From contig PBIN01000007.1 in NCBI GenBank assembly GCA_002720855.1, positions 1 through 64,000 on the forward strand: DNA of 64,000 nucleotides, written 5' to 3'. The DNA comes from Rhodospirillaceae bacterium (lineage in GTDB: Bacteria > Pseudomonadota > Alphaproteobacteria > MPNO01 > UBA2964). How positions within the stretch are numbered: the stretch's first letter is position 1; every line of letters begins with the position of its first letter. Positions 1 to 7,552 of this stretch are shown in pieces. The position numbers and the translations under genes were made by a program. The notes beneath the pieces were generated by a model. The model was not told where the DNA came from. It saw nothing but the letters and a program-made list of their open reading frames with translations, and did no database searches.

Positions 1-81
1 GGTGGCTTAATTTTTCGTTAGTCAGAGGGGAACTCCTCAAAGAAAGTCTTCATCGTTTTCGATGGAGGCTTTTTTTACGCA

Positions 82-107
82 ATAAAAAAGCCGCCTTATG
101 GCAGCTT
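82..107 (-). terminator. Intrinsic terminator after the DUF3102-type gene
   Basis: Read on the minus strand, an 8-bp stem with one internal mismatch (AAGCTGCC/GGCGGCTT, ATAA loop, 88-107) is followed by a run of T residues (complement of 84-89). It sits about 70 bp past the stop of the minus-strand gene ending at 178, so it probably ends that transcript. The rest of 1-177 shows no convincing gene. Confidence 0.7.
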
Positions 108-177
108 GGGATGTTTAGAGGCTTTCGCCTTTTGGCTCGTCGCTAACTGGAGTTAGGGAGCATATGTAGGTCAGCAA

Positions 178-807
178 TTAGGCGGCTAATTTTAGGCTAT
201 CGTTTGCTGTGGCTTCTCTGTTGCGTAACAAGAATTGAGCGAAACCTTGCGTCTTATCGAGGATAGACTGTTTCTCTATGAGGGATGCGACAAGCTCCTC
301 AAGCGCGTCTGTGGACATCTTTAACATTGCTGCCTCTGATGGTAGGCCAAGGCCTTTAGACGTGCTTCCAGCAGTCGTCGCCTCTACGCCAAATGCCCTC
401 GAGATGTCCTTGATAGACACTTTCGAGTGGATGGCACCATCTGCGACCAACTCTGCCAACAAGCTGTGGTTTTTGCCTGTAAGTTTCACAATTTTTTCCA
501 TCTTCTCGATAGACACAGGCAACGCTTCACGAATGTCCTTGGACTTAAATGGCTCGAAGCCAGAAATGAACATAAGTTTCTGCGCTATTCTGAAAGAGAA
601 TGGGAACTTATCTGCGTTCTCTTCAAAAGCGTCTTCCCATTTGCCATGCTCAAGCTCACTCTTAAGTTCTACGAGCATGTCGCCAACTCTAAAGAGGCTG
701 TCTTGCGTCTGTTTCCACAGAGACTTGAATTCTGGCGCGAATTCCTCTGCTTTTTTGGCGAAGTTGATAAACGAAGAACCTTCGTTTTTGGTAGTTGATT
801 TTCCCAT
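178..807 (-). CDS. DUF3102-type protein, accessory/phage-like
   Basis: A 209-residue protein that I can only place loosely. Residues about 35-85 (SLFRVGDMLVELKSEL, then HGKWEDAFEE and FSFRIAQKLMFISG) look like the DUF3102 pattern found in plasmid and phage proteins, where a short helix-rich domain is followed by a 'self-contained fragment that recognises and rides along' type of sequence of unknown role. The C-terminal third is helical and Ala/Leu rich. There is no signal peptide or membrane segment. It is a monocistron: an intrinsic terminator lies downstream and about 460 bp of AT-rich repeat-bearing DNA lies upstream. The AT-rich setting differs from the housekeeping genes to the right and suggests an acquired segment. 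The molecular function is unknown; the DUF3102 assignment is from pattern memory. Confidence 0.6.
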   Translation of the reverse strand: MGKSTTKNEGSSFINFAKKAEEFAPEFKSLWKQTQDSLFRVGDMLVELKSELEHGKWEDAFEENADKFPFSFRIAQKLMFISGFEPFKSKDIREALPVSIEKMEKIVKLTGKNHSLLAELVADGAIHSKVSIKDISRAFGVEATTAGSTSKGLGLPSEAAMLKMSTDALEELVASLIEKQSILDKTQGFAQFLLRNREATANDSLKLAA

Positions 808-1022
808 GTTTTTTTATCCTTTCATGGACTGTTTTAATGAAGCTCCATTGCCTCATTTTGTCCTAGGATTGTACATGAAAAAAACGATTTTGTCTAGTTT
901 GTAATGGTGTTAAGTCATTGATAATAAACAGAAATTAGGCGTTTTTGACCATGAATTTGCCCTTCAAAATCAAGGGTTTAAAATTCATTTTTTTTGATTT
1001 TTTTGCACTTTTTTTCACTTTT

Positions 1023-1060
1023 TTCAGGTCGATGAAGGTTGGCCAAGAAATCGACCTGAA
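1023..1060. repeat. 11-bp perfect inverted repeat with 16-nt spacer
   Basis: TTCAGGTCGAT (1023-1033) and ATCGACCTGAA (1050-1060) are perfect complements. A T-rich tract precedes the left arm (TTTTTTTCACTTTTTTC), so on the minus strand the hairpin is followed by a broken A-rich complement rather than a clean U-run on either side. It may be an operator for a dimeric regulator or part of a recombination region. Confidence 0.6.
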
Positions 1061-1096
1061 GTCGTTCCTTTTCACTATAAATTTGGTACCATTGAG

Positions 1097-1203
1097 TGGT
1101 ACGTAGGGTTAGAACTGGTTTTTGGAGAATTGAGCGAAATCAGATGGTTGAGAAGACACTGATTTCATTGATTTTTTAGGCTTGGTACGTAGTTGGTACG
1201 TAG
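1097..1203. repeat. Three copies of TGGTACGTAG
   Basis: Exact copies lie at 1097-1106, 1183-1192 and 1194-1203; the last two are a tandem with an 11-bp period, close to one helical turn. Related cores occur at 1084-1090 (TGGTACC) and 1241-1247 (TGGTACG). Helically phased short direct repeats are typical of arm-type integrase sites or of a repressor array. Confidence 0.6.
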
Positions 1204-1366
1204 AAAAAATAAGCCATTGATAATGAAGCGTTTTTGGCGGTGGTACGGCTGACTGGGAATAATTCGGCCCCACCTGAAACGAATTTGTATAGCTGTTGCT
1301 ACAATCCTATTTGTCGGCGGCTCACTGGTAATTACAAAGGGTAATGTCGGCGCATTTTTCGGGTAT

Positions 1367-2134
1367 ATGTTTTCGGGGGATGCGTACCTGGGAAACTCTC
1401 TTGTTTCCGATCGCGTTGTCATCGAAGATCAAAACGAAATCAAAAACTTACTTGAAAACCCTGATTACGAAGATTATCGCAGAAAACACCCGAATTTTGA
1501 GAAAGCACTGACTGATCAAATTACCGCTCCGCACACCCAAAAGGAGCTCAAAACGTACGGCGAATTTATTGAAAGTTTTCATAAGATCGCCAAACGCTAC
1601 AACGGAGAATTAACTGATCATAAAGCGCGCGACATCGTTTCACTGGTTTATAAATTTCACAAACGCAATTTTCATAGCAAAAGAAAAATCGATAGTGGAA
1701 TTGTTGGGCGGGATAAAAGTCTTCCGGAAGATTATGTGTTTTATGTGGCAAATGCATACACCGCGTGTGGGACTGCAAGTGAGGCCACGATTGCCTTGCT
1801 GCGCTCGGCGGGGTTTCGCGCTCGACTCGTCGTTTTGGCGCATCGACCCGACAGAATTCAAGCAGACCACGTACTTGCGGAGTACTTTTCTCATGAGCTG
1901 AAGAGATGGGTAATGGTTGACCCAATTGTAAATTATCTTGGTCAGCAATCTGTCTTGAACATTTTGTCCGACACGAAAGTGAGCGAGAGTCTGAATCAGC
2001 GTCATACAGATTTGCACTACAAGCCGAAGACCACCGCGATTATTGATCGGCGGGGATTACACAGAAAAATATTTTATTATTCGCCTAGTTCGGTTAGTCG
2101 ACAAACAACGCGGAATACGCTTGCCCAGAACTAA
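1367..2134 (+). CDS. Transglutaminase-like cysteine peptidase-fold protein
   Basis: 255 residues from the only ATG. A transglutaminase-like core lies in the second half: the likely nucleophile is Cys in YTACGTASEATIALL (about residue 133), followed by His in QADHVLAEYF (about 165) and Asp in WVMVDPIVN (about 180), the usual Cys-His-Asp order. The substrate is unknown; such proteins are often peptidases or amidases of the envelope. The reading frame stays open upstream to about 1253 and encodes a hydrophobic stretch (ICIAVATILFVGGSLVIT), which would make an N-terminal membrane anchor, but the only plausible upstream starts are rare (CTG at 1274). The real start may therefore be upstream of the ATG. 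The gene converges on and overlaps the FkbM gene by a few bases. Confidence 0.7.
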   Translation: MFSGDAYLGNSLVSDRVVIEDQNEIKNLLENPDYEDYRRKHPNFEKALTDQITAPHTQKELKTYGEFIESFHKIAKRYNGELTDHKARDIVSLVYKFHKRNFHSKRKIDSGIVGRDKSLPEDYVFYVANAYTACGTASEATIALLRSAGFRARLVVLAHRPDRIQADHVLAEYFSHELKRWVMVDPIVNYLGQQSVLNILSDTKVSESLNQRHTDLHYKPKTTAIIDRRGLHRKIFYYSPSSVSRQTTRNTLAQN

Positions 2135-3015
2135 AATTCGGGTTGGAAAAGAACATCGAAATACTCAGCTTCTGTTGTATTGAGTTTATTGATTAATTCA
2201 TCAAAACTCGCGGCGACCAATAGATCATTGGTTGAATCTATTATAGTTGCTCGATAATTGAACTCTTCAAAGAATTGAATCAATTCAGCATGGCTGGTTC
2301 CGGCATTTCGGAGTGCATCGGGTGTTACTTCGCATAGAACTGCAGGTTTATGGGTTTCAATCGTCTGTCGCGCCCCGTTCAGAACGTTCATTTCAAAGCC
2401 TTGAACATCTAACTTAAGGACGTCGACACTTCGGTTTTCCGCTTGGTCTTTAAGGTAATTATCAAGCGCCCAAACTGTCACTGAATGACCAGAATTTTCA
2501 CTCCGGCGAACATTCCATTCGAAAAAACTATGGCCACCAGGGTTTTCGGTGTCAGTATAAAGTGTTATCTCGCCGTTTGTATCTCCCAACCCTGCATTGA
2601 CGCATTCTAAATTTCCTACTGTTTGTAATTCTGCGTTTGCAGAAAGCAGTCTGTATGTCTCGGCATGTGGTTCGAAGGCGACAACAAAACCATTCGGACC
2701 AACTATATTTGCTGCTGTCAGGGCGTAATGCCCAAAGTTCGCACCGGCATCGATGACAAATGAGCCGGGTCTCAGAAGCTCTGTAAATACTTCGGTTGCC
2801 AGAGGTTCCCAATAGCCGCGCCGAATGACCGCCCGTGTTAGATTGCTTCGGTTGGGTACAGCCAATAAGCGGTACTGTCGCGTTCGCATTTCAAATGGTT
2901 GATTGGGTCGAAGCACATAAAATAAAACACGCCATAAGGCGGATAGGAAGCGACTACGATCCATCAATTGGGTCGGGTATTTCCTTGCCAGGAATTGAAA
3001 AAAGGTATTCCGCAT
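2131..3015 (-). CDS. FkbM-family SAM-dependent methyltransferase
   Basis: 294 residues. The Rossmann motif I is VIDAGANFGHYALTAA (about 87-102), followed by an acidic strand end VAFEPHAETY and a post-motif VDVLKLDVQGFEMNVL (about 200-215), the signature of FkbM methyltransferases that O-methylate sugars or natural products. The N-terminal 80 residues are basic and aromatic. The acceptor is unknown; with several surface-sugar genes in the window, glycan methylation is a reasonable guess. It is transcribed divergently from fni and convergently with the transglutaminase-like gene. Confidence 0.8.
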   Translation of the reverse strand: MRNTFFQFLARKYPTQLMDRSRFLSALWRVLFYVLRPNQPFEMRTRQYRLLAVPNRSNLTRAVIRRGYWEPLATEVFTELLRPGSFVIDAGANFGHYALTAANIVGPNGFVVAFEPHAETYRLLSANAELQTVGNLECVNAGLGDTNGEITLYTDTENPGGHSFFEWNVRRSENSGHSVTVWALDNYLKDQAENRSVDVLKLDVQGFEMNVLNGARQTIETHKPAVLCEVTPDALRNAGTSHAELIQFFEEFNYRATIIDSTNDLLVAASFDELINKLNTTEAEYFDVLFQPEF

Positions 3016-3152
3016 ATCTTCAGAAATTCAAATCGATAAAGACGCTTTGTCGTCACTATACGCGTCATAAAACTAGCCGCAATGTCGTGCGCGGATTGCC
3101 TAATAATTTTGAAGAGCTATTCTCATGCACAGATAGTTTGGCGAGCGAATAA

Positions 3153-4235
3153 ATGGCGCAATCAAAAGACAAAATTGGCATCCCGGCATTTGGCGAAACT
3201 GAGACGCGGAAACGAGAACATATCGAAACAGTTCTTAAAACGGACGTGTTAGCAAAAGGCGTTTCCACTGGATTTGAACAATTTTCATTTGAGCACTGCG
3301 CGATGCCGGAGCTCGATCTCGACAGAATTGACCTTTCAACGTCGGTATTTGGAAAGAATCTTCAAGCACCGATTCTGATATCGAGTATGACCGGGGGTGC
3401 TGAGGAGGCGGGCCAAATAAATTTACGGCTCGCCGAATGCGCACAGGAACTTGGACTGGCGTTGGGGATTGGTTCGCAAAGAGCAGCAATAGAAAGACCA
3501 GAACTTTCAGCGACCTATAGGGTGCGTCATGTTGCGCCAGATATATTGCTGTTCGCCAATATCGGTGCTGTCCAACTCAACTATGGGTACGGTATCGATC
3601 AAGCATGTCGGGCGGTCGAAATGATCGACGCAGATGCATTGTTTATTCATCTGAATCCATTGCAGGAGGCGGTTCAGCCTGAGGGAGATCGAAACTGGTC
3701 GGGCCTCCTCGAGAAATTGGAGATCCTGGTAGCTCAAATTGACGTTCCAGTCGTTGTAAAGGAAATCGGGAACGGGTTGTCCTCCAACCTTGTACGAAAT
3801 CTGGTTTCATTGGGTGTGTCGGGAGTAGATGTCGCAGGAGCGGGAGGGACCAGCTGGAGTGAAGTTGAAGCAAATCGTCAGCCGGACCCTTTGATAAGAT
3901 CTGTTGCCCACAGTTTTTCAGGGTGGGGAATACCCACCGCATATGCACTTATCGAAATTTGCCGGGCATCACCGAGTATCCCGGTTTTTGCAAGTGGGGG
4001 GATTAGGTCCGGTATCGATATTGCAAAGGCTATCCGGTTCGGGGCGTCGCTCTGTGGTGTTGCTGCGCCGGCTCTTCATGCAGCCGACGAAAATAGTGAT
4101 GCCGTTGTAACCCACTTGCATCGATTGATAGAAGAATTGCGGATTGCTGCATTTTGCACCGGTTCGCAGAACCTCACGTCGTTGGCCAAGGCCCCAATTC
4201 GGCGAGCAAATGGCTGGTCTGTTGTTGATTTTTGA
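3153..4235 (+). CDS. fni: Isopentenyl-diphosphate delta-isomerase, type II
   Basis: 360 residues, the usual length. This FMN- and NADPH-dependent enzyme interconverts IPP and DMAPP. Typical family segments are RKREHIETVL near the N-terminus, ISSMTGGAEEAGQIN (about 77-91), GIGSQRAAI, FANIGAVQLNYG and HLNPLQEAVQPEGD (substrate and Mg binding), VVKEIGNGLS (Lys about 205), DVAGAGGTSW (FMN phosphate) and FASGGIRSGIDIAKAI. The N-terminal ATG directly follows an upstream stop. It is followed by the Nudix gene on the same strand with a 64-bp gap that contains a small perfect hairpin (4245-4260) without a T-run. Confidence 0.95.
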   Translation: MAQSKDKIGIPAFGETETRKREHIETVLKTDVLAKGVSTGFEQFSFEHCAMPELDLDRIDLSTSVFGKNLQAPILISSMTGGAEEAGQINLRLAECAQELGLALGIGSQRAAIERPELSATYRVRHVAPDILLFANIGAVQLNYGYGIDQACRAVEMIDADALFIHLNPLQEAVQPEGDRNWSGLLEKLEILVAQIDVPVVVKEIGNGLSSNLVRNLVSLGVSGVDVAGAGGTSWSEVEANRQPDPLIRSVAHSFSGWGIPTAYALIEICRASPSIPVFASGGIRSGIDIAKAIRFGASLCGVAAPALHAADENSDAVVTHLHRLIEELRIAAFCTGSQNLTSLAKAPIRRANGWSVVDF

Positions 4236-4299
4236 GAAGCGTCAGTCAGACTAATCTGACACCTCATTGAGGGCCGCAAATTAAATGAAAGGAAGTTTT

Positions 4300-5004
4300 A
4301 TGGCTGTGCCGCCTCAACCGGTTCGAGAGCCGGGCACAAGAGCACCTCGACCGAAGGATGCTGCAACGCTGATAATTTATCGTGTTAAAAAAAATGATGT
4401 TGAGGTGCTCATGGGGCAGCGGCATCATAAGCATAAATTTTTGCCACAACGATACGTTTTCCCCGGTGGACGCGTCGACCCACAGGACAGCCGTGTCCGA
4501 ACGGCGACCCCTTTAAGATCCGATGTCCAGGAGTTGTTAACCCGCAAAGCCACACCGGCGCGAGCGCGGGCACTTGCAGCGGCCGCCATCCGTGAAACCT
4601 ATGAAGAAGCGGGCCTTATTATCGGAAAACCCGACAAGGAACCTCAGCGGTCGGTACCAAGAAATTGGCGAACATTTTTCGACCAGGGCGTTGCTCCTAG
4701 CTTCGAGAATCTAAATTACGTTGCACGGGCGGTTACTCCTTCGTGGCGACCAATTCGTTTCAATGCACGATTTTTTATGATTGATGATCGATTTGTGGAT
4801 GGTGAATTGGGGGGTGACGGCGAGCTTTTGGATTTAATTTATGTTCCGGTCTCTGATACCAAGAGTCTGGAACTGCCGCTCATTACAACGCGTGTATTGG
4901 AATTGGTTGAAAACTTAGCCAGAAATCCGCCACCACCAAACAAGAAGAGGACGATAACCAACTTCGTTCACAACGGAAAATTTCACGACATGTTCGACGA
5001 GTGA
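4300..5004 (+). CDS. Nudix hydrolase, NUDT7/19-like with long insert
   Basis: Start placed at ATG 4300, because AAAGGAAG lies 4 bases before it and overlaps the alternative upstream ATG at 4285. 234 residues. The Nudix box is split: FPGGRVDPQDSRV is separated from IRETYEEAGLIIG by about 40 residues, an arrangement seen in NUDT7/NUDT19-like CoA/acyl-CoA pyrophosphatases. Glu residues of REXXEEXG are intact, so catalysis is plausible. The substrate is inferred only from that layout. It converges on the DUF2794 gene. Confidence 0.8.
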   Translation: MAVPPQPVREPGTRAPRPKDAATLIIYRVKKNDVEVLMGQRHHKHKFLPQRYVFPGGRVDPQDSRVRTATPLRSDVQELLTRKATPARARALAAAAIRETYEEAGLIIGKPDKEPQRSVPRNWRTFFDQGVAPSFENLNYVARAVTPSWRPIRFNARFFMIDDRFVDGELGGDGELLDLIYVPVSDTKSLELPLITTRVLELVENLARNPPPPNKKRTITNFVHNGKFHDMFDE

Positions 5005-5031
5005 ACCGGTTATTGTTTGAGGTTCGGCGGC

Positions 5032-5376
5032 TTAGCGCGACACCAGTTTCAACTGGCGATCAAATACCGACAGAACATCGGTAAGCTTTTTGCCTCTTTT
5101 CAACATATTTCCACCAGCACCGACGACGTAATCTCCGTTGCGGTGGGTTCCCTTGGCATATTTGAAAATGGTGAAAACGGGATGAGTCCCCGTGTCGCGA
5201 TATATTGAGAACGCCGACATCCCTTTTCCATGGTCAATGGCGTAGTCTTTCCATTCCCCGCTAATTACGCGTCGACTGTAATGCGATAAAAGTTGGTTTA
5301 GTTCGTTTTTGGTAAAATAAACAGCCGAGGAATCTTTTCGTTTAAAGTCCTTGAGTCGAACAACCTTGGGCATCAT
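5032..5376 (-). CDS. DUF2794 family protein
   Basis: About 114 residues from ATG 5376 (a GTG at 5397 in the same frame gives 121). The sequence has VYFTKNELNQLLSHYSRRV, DYAIDHGKGMSAFSIYR, HPVFTIFKY and a GAGGNMLKRGKKLTDVL tail, matching what I recall of DUF2794, a small alphaproteobacterial family of unknown function. GGGGAG lies about 11 bases before ATG 5376. No signal peptide or membrane segment. It is a lone gene between the Nudix gene and the yfgM-like gene. Confidence 0.75.
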   Translation of the reverse strand: MMPKVVRLKDFKRKDSSAVYFTKNELNQLLSHYSRRVISGEWKDYAIDHGKGMSAFSIYRDTGTHPVFTIFKYAKGTHRNGDYVVGAGGNMLKRGKKLTDVLSVFDRQLKLVSR

Positions 5377-5562
5377 CCCACTTGGTACTCCCCACACAAA
5401 TATTTCGTTTTTGTGACAAATATTATATTCATTTTAGAGGATGGTCGTCTAGCAATCGTGTCACCATTTTTTGACCAAATAACGATGTTTGCCATGCTGG
5501 CACCGCATGGCTATTGTAACGCCGTTTTGCGGCACCTTTGTGCTTGTCCCAGGGAGTAATAA

Positions 5563-6213
5563 GTGGGCGATATTTTTCGGGAAATTGATGAAGAACTGCG
5601 CCAGGAGCGGTTTGAAAAACTGTGGCAGCGTTACGGTAAGCTGGTTATCGGGGCTGCTGTTGCAATAGTTCTTGCCGTGGCCGGTTATAAAGCATTTGAG
5701 CACTACCAAACAAAGCAACGCGAAACGCAAAGCGCTCAGTTTGCAGCGGCTTCAAAGCTCCTGGCAGAGGGCAAGAAAACCGACGCCGCTGCATTGTTTG
5801 CCGCTCTTAGTAGAGATGGAAACCAGGGATATGCTGTTTTGTCGCGGTTCCATCAAGCGTCGATCAAAGCAGAAACCGGTGATTTAGACGGTGCGTTGAC
5901 GCTATATGACGAAATTGCGGCTGACAATGATGTCGATAAATCGCTGCGCGACGCGGCCGTAATTTTTAGTGTTTCCCGACAGGTTGACGGCGGCGCCTCA
6001 GAACGTGCCAAGTTGGATGCGAGGCTGAAACCGTTAATGGAGGAAAAAGGACCCTGGCGACATTCGGCAAATGAATTGAGCGGGTTACTGGCGCTGCAGG
6101 CGGGAGATAATGTTGTAGCTCGTGAAATGTTTACCAAAATTGCCGACGACCCTGACGCCCCACAGAATTTGCGAACGAGAGCTTCACAAATTCTTGCTGT
6201 GATACCGAAGTAA
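5563..6213 (+). CDS. YfgM-like TPR_21 membrane-anchored protein
   Basis: 216 residues from GTG 5563, preceded by AGGGAG at a good distance. An N-terminal cytoplasmic stretch rich in charges (DEELRQERFEKLWQRYG) leads into one membrane helix (LVIGAAVAIVLAVAGYKAF, about 26-44); the rest is a helical TPR-like domain. This is the organisation of YfgM, an ancillary SecYEG/chaperone-network factor in E. coli. Position directly before bamB and der repeats the E. coli yfgM-bamB-der order, which supports the assignment. Confidence 0.85.
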   Translation: MGDIFREIDEELRQERFEKLWQRYGKLVIGAAVAIVLAVAGYKAFEHYQTKQRETQSAQFAAASKLLAEGKKTDAAALFAALSRDGNQGYAVLSRFHQASIKAETGDLDGALTLYDEIAADNDVDKSLRDAAVIFSVSRQVDGGASERAKLDARLKPLMEEKGPWRHSANELSGLLALQAGDNVVAREMFTKIADDPDAPQNLRTRASQILAVIPK

Positions 6214-6234
6214 CAAAAGACATTGCAGGTTACT

Positions 6235-7548
6235 ATGTTCCGCGTTTTTCTGGTTATTTTGACGTCAACTCTTTTAGTCAACTGTGGCGGCTGGTTTGGC
6301 TCTAAACCACAGAAACCGTTGCCGGGGAAAAGAATTTCTGTTTTGTCCCTGGAGCGGTCGCTTGAGCCCGATCCAAAACTTTCTGACTTGGCTGTACGTC
6401 TGCCACGCCCCTTCAAGAACCAGAATTGGGCGCAGGCGGGCGGCACCCCCAGCCACGCGATGCATCATCTATCGGCTGCTGGCGGACTAGGAAGGCTATG
6501 GGAAGTTGACATTGGTGATGGCAGCGACGGTGATGCGCAGCTAATCACCGCACCTGTTATCTCCAATGGTCGTGTCTACACAATGGATGTTGAAGCCACG
6601 GTCCAGGCGTTGGATGCGGCTTCGGGGAGGACAATTTGGCGCGTAAATGTTGCTCCCAAAGACGAAGATGACGGTACTTTGGGTGGCGGGCTTGCTGTTG
6701 CAAACGGCAAACTTTTTATAACGACGGGTTTTGCTCAGGTGATCGCGCTGAATGCAGCAAACGGCCGCCTAGTGTGGCGCCGTGTTCTGAACGGTCCGCT
6801 GCGGGCGCCGCCAACCGTATTTAAAGGTCGTGTCTTTGCCGTCACGATTGCAAACGAACTTCACGCTTTGGACGAGACCAACGGTAAGACGCTGTGGTCA
6901 CATATTGGTATTACCGAGTCTGCTGGATTATTGGGTGGTGCAGCACCGGCGGCGGCGGGATCTGTGGTCGTAAGTTCATTTTCATCAGGCGAGGTATTTG
7001 CGCTGCGAGTTGAGAATGGCAGGGTTATTTGGTCAGATACTTTGACAGCAATCCGCAGGTCGAGTCCTCTTTCCACTTTGGCGCACATTCGCGGAAGGCC
7101 GGTGATCGACCGCGGACAGGTCATTGTTACAGCGAATAGCGGCCGGACGGTTTCCATTAACCTGCGGACAGGTGCACGTGTATGGGAAAAACGGGTGGGT
7201 GCCGGTAATGGCCCCTGGGTCGCGGGCGAGTTTGTTTACGTATTGTCGGCATTTGGCGAGCTACTGTGTCTATCGCGGCGAACTGGGGGCGTCCGCTGGG
7301 TGACGCAACTTCAGAGATATGAAGATGAAAAAGATCAGGAAGACCCCATCTTTTGGACCGGTCCCGTGCTTGCGGGAGATCGCTTGTTGATTGGTGGCAG
7401 CCATGAGGAAGTTTGGTCGATTTCACCCTATACCGGTAAAATTTTGGGCAGAGTAAAGTTGTCGGGACCCGTTTTTATTCCGCCGGTAATCGCGAATGAT
7501 ACCGTTTTTATCCTGTCCGATGACGCGCGGCTGATAGCCCTCCGTTAG
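6235..7548 (+). CDS. bamB: Outer membrane assembly lipoprotein BamB
   Basis: Start chosen at ATG 6235, 437 residues; a TTG at 6223 is in frame but has no better ribosome site. The N-terminus is a lipoprotein signal (FRVFLVILTSTLLVNCGG) with Cys at the lipobox. The body is a beta-propeller of PQQ-like repeats: recurring patterns such as VQALDAASGRTIWR, VIALNAANGRLVWRR, LHALDETNGKTLWS and SINLRTGARVWEK. BamB is the periplasmic scaffold lipoprotein of the BAM complex that inserts beta-barrel proteins. It lies between yfgM and der with gaps of 21 and 4 bases. Confidence 0.9.
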   Translation: MFRVFLVILTSTLLVNCGGWFGSKPQKPLPGKRISVLSLERSLEPDPKLSDLAVRLPRPFKNQNWAQAGGTPSHAMHHLSAAGGLGRLWEVDIGDGSDGDAQLITAPVISNGRVYTMDVEATVQALDAASGRTIWRVNVAPKDEDDGTLGGGLAVANGKLFITTGFAQVIALNAANGRLVWRRVLNGPLRAPPTVFKGRVFAVTIANELHALDETNGKTLWSHIGITESAGLLGGAAPAAAGSVVVSSFSSGEVFALRVENGRVIWSDTLTAIRRSSPLSTLAHIRGRPVIDRGQVIVTANSGRTVSINLRTGARVWEKRVGAGNGPWVAGEFVYVLSAFGELLCLSRRTGGVRWVTQLQRYEDEKDQEDPIFWTGPVLAGDRLLIGGSHEEVWSISPYTGKILGRVKLSGPVFIPPVIANDTVFILSDDARLIALR

Positions 7549-7552
7549 CAAA

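Larger units (their letters stand above)
911..1224. repeat. Imperfect direct repeat, 299 bp apart
   Basis: TAAGTCATTGATAAT at 911-925 and TAAGCCATTGATAAT at 1210-1224 differ at one base. Both are followed within about 20 bp by GCGTTTTTG (939-947, 1228-1236). Sequences of the TAAGTCATTGAT type often sit beside tyrosine-recombinase genes, so an att-like relic is possible. Duplication by chance or slippage is the alternative. Confidence 0.5.
808..1273. other. AT-rich gene-free stretch with repeats
   Basis: About 460 bp without a convincing ORF. It contains T-rich tracts (about 985-1022), a spaced inverted repeat (1023-1060), an imperfect direct repeat (911-925 and 1210-1224) and three copies of a 10-mer TGGTACGTAG (1097-1203). 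The combination resembles the control or attachment region of an integrated element more than an ordinary promoter region. No integrase gene is present in the window, so this remains inference. Confidence 0.5.

Noticed and set aside
4245-4260. Perfect 6-bp hairpin after fni
   Set aside because: No T-run on either strand; probably not a terminator.
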